Source: JBKCUI01 sp052161605 (GTDB taxonomy: Bacteria > Planctomycetota > Planctomycetia > Pirellulales > Pirellulaceae). Taken from it: DNA of 64,000 nt. The stretch lies in the NCBI GenBank assembly GCA_052161605.1, contig CP197409.1; one strand, 5' to 3'. Positions 1-7,579 of the stretch are shown one piece after another. The notes below the pieces were generated by a model. The model was not told the origin of the DNA, searched no databases, and was given only the letters and a program-made list of their open reading frames with translations. The first letter of the stretch is position 1; each line of letters begins with the position of its first letter. The position numbers were made by a program, and so were the translations under genes.

Positions 1-268
1 CATCTTGGACTACCAATTCCGGCATGACGAAACCTTCCTCTTCCTGTACTCCCCGTTCGACGCTTTTGTCACGGAGCGTTTTCTGGAGCAGGTGCAGGAA
101 TCGCTGCACAATAATCCGAGGGATCTAACTCTTGTGTTTAACGAATTCCGGTTTCCAGCTCTGATAGCGAAAACCCCTTTTCCATTGCACTCGACGCTGC
201 GATATGGGGCAGCTGATTTTCGCATCTATCGTCATACCCAACAACGTACGTCCTTTACAGGCTCCTAG
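1..268 (+). CDS. C-terminal fragment of a class I SAM-dependent methyltransferase-like protein (partial)
   Basis: The reading frame is open from the window edge and ends in TAG at 266-268, so only about 88 C-terminal residues are visible and the true start is outside. The segment FLYSPFDAFVTERFLEQV followed by a serine-leucine pair and a PRDLTLVF strand resembles the C-terminal part of class I methyltransferases (an Asn/Ser-Pro-Phe motif, an amphipathic helix, then a hydrophobic strand). The SAM-binding motif would lie upstream and cannot be checked. It ends 46 bases before the metal-efflux genes and may be unrelated to them. The family call is an inference from a short fragment. Confidence 0.5.
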   Translation, partial: ILDYQFRHDETFLFLYSPFDAFVTERFLEQVQESLHNNPRDLTLVFNEFRFPALIAKTPFPLHSTLRYGAADFRIYRHTQQRTSFTGS

Positions 269-314
269 AGCCCATGTTTTCAAATTGTTTCGTTCCCTAT
301 TAACGAGGAAGACC

Positions 315-785
315 ATGATGATCGTTCAAAGAAACTTTTTTGTATTGTTACTCGTCTCCGCCGTAGCTGCTTTCGGTTACGCACAGTCCAATGAGAAAGA
401 AACCCCTGAACAGCGACGCGAGAGACTGCGGATTGCTGTTCAAGCTATCTGCCCGGTCTCGGGTGAATCCCTCACGGATCACGGAAAACCGGTCAAGATG
501 ACCAACCAGGAAACAAAAGAAGTCCTGTATGTCTGTTGCGAAGCTTGTTTGAAATCGAAGCCCGAAGAGAAGTATCTTGAAAAGATTCGCAGTAACTTTG
601 CCAAGGCTCAGGGGCATTGCCTGGTAATGACCGACAACGAAGTGTCCGGTGAATCCAAGTTTGGAATTGTCGATGGTCATTCGATTTATGTTTGCTGCCC
701 ACCATGCGTGAAAAAGATGACCGCGGCGCCCGCAAAATTTCTGGCGATGCTCGACGATCTTTACGAAGCTTCCCTCAAGAAGTAA
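315..785 (+). CDS. Secreted Cys-pair (TRASH/YHS-like) metal-binding protein
   Basis: The start is placed at ATG 315, behind the purine-rich AACGAGGAAG, because it opens directly into a signal peptide (residues 1-23, hydrophobic core FFVLLLVSAVAAFGYA). The longer frame from 204 would bury it. The mature part carries two Cys modules: CPVSGESL followed by VCCEAC, and a single Cys followed by VCCPPC. These spaced CC-x-x-C motifs resemble TRASH/YHS-type treble-clef metal-binding modules. The protein is 156 residues and highly charged. It opens a likely operon with a second Cys-module lipoprotein, a membrane-fusion protein and an RND pump, so a periplasmic metal chaperone or sensor role is a reasonable inference; the metal cannot be told. 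Confidence 0.6.
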   Translation: MMIVQRNFFVLLLVSAVAAFGYAQSNEKETPEQRRERLRIAVQAICPVSGESLTDHGKPVKMTNQETKEVLYVCCEACLKSKPEEKYLEKIRSNFAKAQGHCLVMTDNEVSGESKFGIVDGHSIYVCCPPCVKKMTAAPAKFLAMLDDLYEASLKK

Positions 786-822
786 TCCATCCATCACTTG
801 TTATCTAACGGAGGTTTTAATC

Positions 823-1716
823 ATGACCAAACGGAATTTGGTTTACCGGTTCGTACTACCAACAACGGCTCTCTCATTCATTCTGGTTTCCGGTTGCGGT
901 CCCGAAAGCGACAAGCAAACAGCAAATCCGAATTCGATGTCAGCGGAATCAGCGACACCGGAGGGCAAGTTGTCAGTCGACGTAGCGACCATGGATACGG
1001 ACGAGGAGCACGGGCACATACCTGGTGCTCACGGAGGCATCATGGTCTCGCTCGGTCGAGACAGCTATCATGTTGAGGCAGTCGTCGATTCCGAAGGATC
1101 CATCAGACTCTACACTCTCGGACAAGACGAGAGTCGCGTTATCGAGGTCGAAAGCCAAACACTCAATGGATTCGTCAAAGCGGAGGGTGATGCGGATTCC
1201 AAAGCGATCGCTTTTACCCCCTCTCCCCAAGACGGTGATAGCGAGGGAAAGACATCGCTCTTTGTGGGACGGCTTCCTGCGGATCTCGTCGGTCGCAAAC
1301 TCGATGTAACGATTCCGAATATTCGCATCAACGGCGAACGGTTTCGGCTTGGATTTGTATCGGGTCAAGATGGGCACGACGACGAGCCAGTAATGCCGAC
1401 CAAAGTGGCCGACGGTGCGGAACAGGAGTTATATCTTACAGCAGGTGGACGATACACCGCCGCAGATATTGCTGCGAATGGCAATGTGACCGCGTCCCAA
1501 AAGTTCAAAGGGATTAAATCTGCGCACGACATGAAGCCTAAGGTCGGTGATATGCTCTGCCCCATTTCCGGCACGAAAGCCAATCCAAAGTTTACTTGGA
1601 TTATCGATGGCAAACCGTATGAGTTCTGTTGTCCACCGTGCATCGACGAATTCCTCGCGTCGGCCAAGGAGTCTAACGAACCCATTCCCAATCCGGAAAG
1701 CTTTATCAAGCAGTAG
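823..1716 (+). CDS. Lipoprotein with C-terminal Cys-pair metal-binding module
   Basis: ATG 823 is preceded by a good ribosome-binding site (AACGGAGGT at 808-816). The N-terminus has a lipoprotein signal ending in the lipobox VSGC (Cys about residue 26), followed by a low-complexity Ser/Ala/Thr linker. A His/Gly patch (EEHGHIPGAHGG) follows near residue 62. The C-terminal 70 residues repeat the CPISG and FCCPPC arrangement of the upstream gene, so the two share a module. The 297-residue protein lies 37 bases after that gene and 4 bases before the adaptor gene. I infer a membrane-anchored metal-binding accessory of the efflux system. The middle part has no recognised domain. Confidence 0.6.
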   Translation: MTKRNLVYRFVLPTTALSFILVSGCGPESDKQTANPNSMSAESATPEGKLSVDVATMDTDEEHGHIPGAHGGIMVSLGRDSYHVEAVVDSEGSIRLYTLGQDESRVIEVESQTLNGFVKAEGDADSKAIAFTPSPQDGDSEGKTSLFVGRLPADLVGRKLDVTIPNIRINGERFRLGFVSGQDGHDDEPVMPTKVADGAEQELYLTAGGRYTAADIAANGNVTASQKFKGIKSAHDMKPKVGDMLCPISGTKANPKFTWIIDGKPYEFCCPPCIDEFLASAKESNEPIPNPESFIKQ

Positions 1717-1720
1717 CACC

Positions 1721-3973
1721 ATGACTCGAACGATGTGTCATCTAGGGATGATCGTGGCTTTTCTCACGATCATCCCAGTAGCGGTCCCCTCAGCGACTTA
1801 TGCTCATGAGGGACATCAACCGCTACCATCCCAGGGGGTACTCGTCGATACGCGACGAGGACATGTTACCCTGTCGGCTCAAGCTCGCTATACAATCGGG
1901 CTGCAATCAAGGGAAGTTGTCGTGGGGCCGGTCGCGTCGACTCTCAATGTTTATGCGGAGGCGTTAGCTCCTTGGCAATCCAAAGCGTTCGGGTCCGCGC
2001 AGATCCCTGGTCGCATCACCAAACTGCTGGTTCGTCCAGGAGACTTTGTGGAAAAAGATCAGGTTGTCGCAGAGTTAAGCAGTCGTGAACTGGAGGCGAT
2101 CAAGCTGGATTACCTAACGGCCGCCAGCGATCTGGCGATCAATCAACGCATGTTGACCATGACACAGCCTTCGGCGCAGGCCGGCGCCATACCGATGCAG
2201 CGGTTGTTCGATATTGAGAATGCGGTCGAGCAGAGTCAAAATCGACTCGAGGTGGCTCGCATTCGAGCGTCGACGCTGGGTATTCCAATCGACCAATTCT
2301 CGTCGGAAAAACTAAGCGACTTACTTTATCAAGTGCGTTCGCCGATCTCAGGACAAATACTCCATTCCGATTTAGCGGAAGGTATGTTTGTTGAAGCGTT
2401 TGAGCATCTTTTCGAGATCGTCAACTCGGATCAAGTTTGGGTGCGCCTGCAAATCTTAGAAAAGGATATTACTAAGATCCAAGTCGGCAATCGCGTTCGC
2501 GTCGAGTTCTCCTACTCAAAGGCCGAGGTCGAAGGAACCATTGAGCAAATCGATGCGGGTTTGGATCCTCAAACTCAAGTTTGTTGGGCGTGGATGTCTA
2601 CTTCTCACCCCGCGATTGTTCCAGGCTTGGTTGGTAATGCGACCATCTTTACTTCGGAGCAAACCGAGAGACTGGCGATACCACAACGCGCCCTACATAG
2701 CGATGGATTGCAGAGTTACGTGTTTGTCGAGGAGGCATCAACTCGGACCTCGGGTGAGTATCGAAAGAAAAATGTTCGTGTTGGGGAACGGTTTTTAATA
2801 GCGGATCAACAATCTGGACCTTCTGAACCTATGATCGAACTCCTTCAAGGTGATATCTATCCGGGCGATCAAGTTGTAGTTCGAGGTGGGCATCAACTCT
2901 CGAGTTTGTTTTTTCTCGGCGTTCTGAAACTTACTGAGGCCGATCAGCAACGGCTAGGTATTCAGTTTGCCCCGGCATTGATTCGGGATTTAACATCGAC
3001 GCTTCAGCTCCCAGCCTTGGTAACCTTGCCTCCTGAAAATCGCGGCGTTCTTTCGTCCCAACTCAACGGTACCGTTTATTCTCACACCTTGAGTCCGGGG
3101 CGAATCGTCCAAGCGGGTGAAACCTTGATCGAGATCGCGTCCCCTGATTTCTACCAGCTTCAGCTCGACTTAATAAGTACTTCTCTTGATGCCGATCTCT
3201 CTCGACGACGAGCCGAACGGCTGGAGAAGGTCCAGGGTGATGCGATAGCAATCCGTATCGTATTGGAAACTCGCATGCAGGCAGAGCAATTAGAGATTCA
3301 GGCTCAAAGCCTGAGAAGACAGCTCGCCACGTTGGGTTTAAGGGAAACGGAAATCGATTCAATCGTTCGCGAACGAAAGATTCTTAACCATCTACCCATC
3401 CGATCCAACATTGCTGGACGCGTTGCTTCCTCCACTGTAACACTCGGAGAAACCGTCGCGGCAAATCAACCGCTCGTTGAGGTTCATAATCTCGACAGAG
3501 TGTGGATCGAGGCGCATGTTCCAGCGAGAGATATCGGTCGCCTCGCGCCTAACACGCGAGGGATAGCCTTCCTGCTCTCAACCCCGCAGGTTAGCTTCCC
3601 AGCGGTTCTGTCTCGCATCAGTCCCGTTGTCAATGAATCGACACGGACCCAACGCATATGGCTAACTCCAAAACAGACAGATGCTCTGTCAGGGAATATT
3701 CCTCAATTGCGTGCTGGAACATTGACCTCCGTAGATCTGCGGTTGGGAGAAACCACAACAGCCTTAACCGTTCCCGTCTCTGCGGTGCTACGAGATGGGT
3801 TGCATCATTTCCTTTTTGTTCAAAAGGAAGATGGCTACATTGAGCGGCGCCGAGTAGCGGTGGGAGTGTCTGATGGCGAGTTAACCGAAATTCTACACGG
3901 AATTGCTGTCGATGAACTTGTTGTAACAACAGGTGGTCGCGAGCTGCAAACCGCTTTTGCATCCTTGAGGTAA
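1721..3973 (+). CDS. Double-module RND efflux periplasmic adaptor (membrane-fusion protein)
   Basis: The start is set at ATG 1721, which opens into a signal peptide (hydrophobic segment about residues 8-24, then AHEGH); the longer frame would overlap the previous gene by 170 bases. The 750-residue product is about twice the usual length of a CusB/CzcB adaptor and contains two complete adaptor halves. Lipoyl/barrel-sandwich segments occur near residues 95-123 (GRITKLLVRPGDFVEKDQ) and 447-475 (GTVYSHTLSPGRIVQAGE), and each is followed by a helical hairpin and beta-barrel strands. The gene lies 6 bases before the RND pump gene and should link that pump to an outer-membrane channel. No outer-membrane factor is encoded in the window. 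Confidence 0.85.
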   Translation: MTRTMCHLGMIVAFLTIIPVAVPSATYAHEGHQPLPSQGVLVDTRRGHVTLSAQARYTIGLQSREVVVGPVASTLNVYAEALAPWQSKAFGSAQIPGRITKLLVRPGDFVEKDQVVAELSSRELEAIKLDYLTAASDLAINQRMLTMTQPSAQAGAIPMQRLFDIENAVEQSQNRLEVARIRASTLGIPIDQFSSEKLSDLLYQVRSPISGQILHSDLAEGMFVEAFEHLFEIVNSDQVWVRLQILEKDITKIQVGNRVRVEFSYSKAEVEGTIEQIDAGLDPQTQVCWAWMSTSHPAIVPGLVGNATIFTSEQTERLAIPQRALHSDGLQSYVFVEEASTRTSGEYRKKNVRVGERFLIADQQSGPSEPMIELLQGDIYPGDQVVVRGGHQLSSLFFLGVLKLTEADQQRLGIQFAPALIRDLTSTLQLPALVTLPPENRGVLSSQLNGTVYSHTLSPGRIVQAGETLIEIASPDFYQLQLDLISTSLDADLSRRRAERLEKVQGDAIAIRIVLETRMQAEQLEIQAQSLRRQLATLGLRETEIDSIVRERKILNHLPIRSNIAGRVASSTVTLGETVAANQPLVEVHNLDRVWIEAHVPARDIGRLAPNTRGIAFLLSTPQVSFPAVLSRISPVVNESTRTQRIWLTPKQTDALSGNIPQLRAGTLTSVDLRLGETTTALTVPVSAVLRDGLHHFLFVQKEDGYIERRRVAVGVSDGELTEILHGIAVDELVVTTGGRELQTAFASLR

Positions 3974-3979
3974 CCGACC

Positions 3980-6900
3980 TTGTTTGACAATATCATTCGT
4001 TTTTCGTTGCAAAACCGGCCTGTTGTTGCCATTGCATCGCTTCTTGTAGTCTTGTTCGGGGCTGCGCTGCTGCGCACCATGCCAGTCGATGTGTTCCCGG
4101 ACCTGAATCGACCAACAGTGACGATCATGACCGAGGCGCCCGGGCTCGCTCCTGAGGAAGTCGAGGTGCTCGTTACTCGGCCGATTGAGCTCCTGCTGAA
4201 TGGTGCGACTGGGGTGAAACGAGTCCGTTCGTCATCCGCTATCGGCCTGTCGATTATTTGGGTCGAGTTCGATTGGGGGACCGACATTTTCATCGACCGA
4301 CAGATCGTCAATGAAAAGTTGCAACTGGCGCAATCGAAACTTCCACCTGGTACAAATCCTACGTTAGCTCCCATCTCCTCTATCATGGGGGAGATTATGT
4401 TGCTCGCACTGCGTAGCGATATCAAGCCGAAGAACCAGGCGGAAGCAGACGCGAAAGCGATGGAGTTGCGAACACTGGGAGAATTTACGGTTCGCAATCG
4501 TTTGCTGGCGGTCGAAGGGGTCTCGCAAGTATCCGTGATGGGAGGCATCCTCAAACAGTATCAGGTACTGACCTCCCCTTCTCGATTGGCGGCTCGCAAT
4601 ATTACCTTGGCGGAACTGACTGAGGCCACTACAAAAGCCAATGTGCTAGCCGGTGGCGGGGTAATGAATCGCGGAGCCCGAGAGTCCCTTTTGCGAATCC
4701 AAGGTCAATCGCTAACGCTCGATGAGGTCGCTGCGACCCCAATCGTTTGGCGAGATTCCGTACCGATTCGGATCCGAGACGTGGCGGATGTAAAGTTGGG
4801 AGGACCCGTGAAACGAGGGGACGCCTCTGCGATCGTCAAAGTGGAACCCGATGTGAATTTCGCTGTACGAAACGCAGAGGAATACCATCACATGAACGAC
4901 GGGTCTCACTATTCAAGAGATGGGACTCGTCGCATGGCTCATGCTAACGCGCAGCCTTATCGCGAGCTGCGAGGTGGTGGAGCTGTCATGCTGACGATCC
5001 AGAAACAACCAGATGCGGATACGATTAAGCTAGATAGCAAAATCAACGAAGTACTAAAGTCCCTGCAATACGAGTTGCCCGAAGACGTAAAGATCGAATC
5101 CGAGATCTTTCGCCAGAGCCATTTTATCGAAGCTGCCGTCGACAACGTCAGCGAAGCCGTGCGGGATGGTGCCGTGTGGGTCATTATCATACTATTTCTT
5201 TTGATGGGGAACTTTCGGACCAGCATCAGTTCGTTGTCCTCGATGCCTCTGTCGATTCTTTTGACGGTCATCGTTTTTTACATGTTCGGCATCACAATCA
5301 ATACCATGACGCTCGGTGGGATTGCGGTAGCGATTGGCGATTTGGTTGACGATTCCATTGTCGATGTTGAGAACATTTACCGGCGACTGCGCGAGAACAA
5401 ACAGTTACCGAGTGCAGACCAAAAGCCAGCTCTCGATGTCATCTTTTCCGCATCCAGCGAGATTCGAAACTCGATCGTCTATGCTACATTGATCGTCGTG
5501 CTGGTTGTTTTGCCCCTCTTTATGATGTCGGGAATCGAGGGGCGTTTATTTGCACCTCTCGGAGTCGCCTATATCGTGGCGTTACTCTGTTCACTCGTCG
5601 TGGCGTTGACTTTTACCCCGGTGCTGGCCAGTTTTCTGCTGCCGCGAGCTCCCTTTTTGGCAAACAAACGAGAACCGCTCATCATGCGGTGGCTCAAATA
5701 CGGGGACGAGCGATTGCTGCGTTGGACGTTGGAACGGCCGAAAATGGTATTAGCTGGTGTAAGCGTCTTGGTTATACTGAGTTGTTCTACGTTGCCTTGG
5801 ATGGGCGGCGAGTTCCTGCCCCCGTTTAATGAGGGGACGGCAACGATCAATCTGCGACTTGAGCCGGGAACTTCGCTGGCAGAGAGTCAGCGTGTTGCGA
5901 GTCGCGTCGAGGAGATACTGCTCGAGGTGCCCGAGGTCCTCTCGGTGGCACGCAGAACGGGGCGTGCGGAATTGGATGAGCATGCAGAAGGGGTCAATAA
6001 CACCGAGTTCGAAACACGATTCGCCAGTTACAAAACCGAGAGACAGGGTTGGTACCACAAAGTTTTACGAGCGATTCCGATCGTGCATCTATCGACGTTC
6101 GAGTACCAAGGGCGTCCGCAAGAAGAGATTATTGCCGACTTGCGAGATCGCATATCGAGCATCCCAGGAGCGGCAGTCAACATCGGCCAGCCCATCTCGC
6201 ATCGGTTGGATCACATGATGTCGGGCATACGTGCTCAGATTGCGGTCAAGGTATTCGGTACGGATCTGCGAGAGTTGCGGACCGCGGCTTACGACGTTCA
6301 AGAGCGAATGCAACAGATCGAGGGAATCGTCGACTTGCAGATCGAGCCCCAGATTGAAATTTCTCAGTTGCAGATGCGAGTCAAGCGTGAGGAGGCATCT
6401 CGGTATGGTTTAGCGCCGGGCGATGTCGCAGAAATTTTGGAAACGGCATTCAAGGGTAGGGTCGTTTCGCAAGTTATCGAGGAAGACAAGTACTTTGATC
6501 TGGTGGTTTGGTATGACGAAGAGGCGCGGCGTGATCCGAGCATGGTGGAAGAGACGATTCTCGAGACACCTTCCGGTGCCAAGGTCGCTCTCTCCCAGGT
6601 CGCGGAGATATTAGATACCACTGGTCCCAACCAATTGAATCGTGAGCATGTGCAACGACGTGTCGCGGTTTTTTGCAATGTACAAGGTCGCGATCTTGCG
6701 AGTGTTGTCAGGGAAATTAAACAATCGCTCAAACCCATAGAAGAATCGTTGCGTCAATTACCTGGAGAGTACTATCTCGATTACAGTGGCCAGTTCGAAG
6801 CCCAGCAGGAGGCGACGTGGCGTTTATGGGGCTTTGCTCTATTGAGTATGGTCGGAGTGTATTTACTGCTAATCAAGGCATTGGGATCGCAGCGATATGC

Positions 6901-7420
6901 ATTGCAAGTGATCGCTAATGTTCCTTTGGCTGCGCTCGGGGCGATTGTCGCTTTATTAATTTTGAATCGTCCGGAGGCTGCTGCATTTGCTGGTCAACCA
7001 TGGTTTCGTTGGCCGTTGGTATGGATACAAGAGACCCATTTATCGTTAGCACATTGGGTCGGCTTTATTACGTTGACCGGTATCGTAAGTCGTAACGGTA
7101 TTATGATGATCTCCCACTATCATCATTTGATGCACGTAGAGGGAATGCCGTTTGGCAAAGAGATGATCATACGAGGAAGTCTCGAGCGGCTCGCTCCGGT
7201 CTTGATGACCGCCATGACCAGCTTTGTCGGGCTCATCCCGCTGTTGTTCGGTTACGGTGAGCCGGGCAAGGAGATACTTTATCCGTTGTCGGTCGTGTTA
7301 TTTGGAGGAATGATCGCCTCAACCGCCCTGGACCAGATCGTAACTCCCGCGTTGTTTTACTGGATTGGTGTGGTTGATCCAACCATTGACTCTTCCGCAA
7401 GTCTATCCGCGTCCGAATAG
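3980..7420 (+). CDS. Heavy-metal efflux RND transporter (CusA/CzcA family)
   Basis: TTG 3980 is used as the start; MFDNIIRFSLQNRPVV is the usual amphipathic N-terminus of HME-RND pumps. The 1146-residue protein has the typical two-repeat arrangement of twelve membrane segments and two periplasmic loops. Acidic residues D454, D457, D458 and E464 sit in the proton-relay segment of TM4 (GDLVDDSIVDVEN). The conserved motif PVDVFPDLNRP is near residue 35. It is about 100 residues longer than CusA: extra sequence lies near residues 296-333 (His-rich) and before TM10 near residue 994. Coupled to the adaptor gene upstream, it would export a transition metal from periplasm or cytoplasm. Cu/Ag versus Zn/Co/Cd cannot be decided by eye. 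Confidence 0.92.
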   Translation: MFDNIIRFSLQNRPVVAIASLLVVLFGAALLRTMPVDVFPDLNRPTVTIMTEAPGLAPEEVEVLVTRPIELLLNGATGVKRVRSSSAIGLSIIWVEFDWGTDIFIDRQIVNEKLQLAQSKLPPGTNPTLAPISSIMGEIMLLALRSDIKPKNQAEADAKAMELRTLGEFTVRNRLLAVEGVSQVSVMGGILKQYQVLTSPSRLAARNITLAELTEATTKANVLAGGGVMNRGARESLLRIQGQSLTLDEVAATPIVWRDSVPIRIRDVADVKLGGPVKRGDASAIVKVEPDVNFAVRNAEEYHHMNDGSHYSRDGTRRMAHANAQPYRELRGGGAVMLTIQKQPDADTIKLDSKINEVLKSLQYELPEDVKIESEIFRQSHFIEAAVDNVSEAVRDGAVWVIIILFLLMGNFRTSISSLSSMPLSILLTVIVFYMFGITINTMTLGGIAVAIGDLVDDSIVDVENIYRRLRENKQLPSADQKPALDVIFSASSEIRNSIVYATLIVVLVVLPLFMMSGIEGRLFAPLGVAYIVALLCSLVVALTFTPVLASFLLPRAPFLANKREPLIMRWLKYGDERLLRWTLERPKMVLAGVSVLVILSCSTLPWMGGEFLPPFNEGTATINLRLEPGTSLAESQRVASRVEEILLEVPEVLSVARRTGRAELDEHAEGVNNTEFETRFASYKTERQGWYHKVLRAIPIVHLSTFEYQGRPQEEIIADLRDRISSIPGAAVNIGQPISHRLDHMMSGIRAQIAVKVFGTDLRELRTAAYDVQERMQQIEGIVDLQIEPQIEISQLQMRVKREEASRYGLAPGDVAEILETAFKGRVVSQVIEEDKYFDLVVWYDEEARRDPSMVEETILETPSGAKVALSQVAEILDTTGPNQLNREHVQRRVAVFCNVQGRDLASVVREIKQSLKPIEESLRQLPGEYYLDYSGQFEAQQEATWRLWGFALLSMVGVYLLLIKALGSQRYALQVIANVPLAALGAIVALLILNRPEAAAFAGQPWFRWPLVWIQETHLSLAHWVGFITLTGIVSRNGIMMISHYHHLMHVEGMPFGKEMIIRGSLERLAPVLMTAMTSFVGLIPLLFGYGEPGKEILYPLSVVLFGGMIASTALDQIVTPALFYWIGVVDPTIDSSASLSASE

Positions 7421-7579
7421 ATATGATTTTCATTCGAACCATCGGCCAAAAGCTTCTCTCCTTTCTCAGGAACTGGGGCACCCATCGGCACTTTTGCGTT
7501 GTTGGGAATAGCGATCGAATTACAATCAGGAAACACAAGAGTCCCCACACGAATTGATTTACCCGAATTTCAGGCGAAT

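Noticed and set aside
3835..4554. Minus-strand frame of 239 codons
   Set aside because: It is antisense to the adaptor end and RND start; Ser/Thr-rich with no signature.
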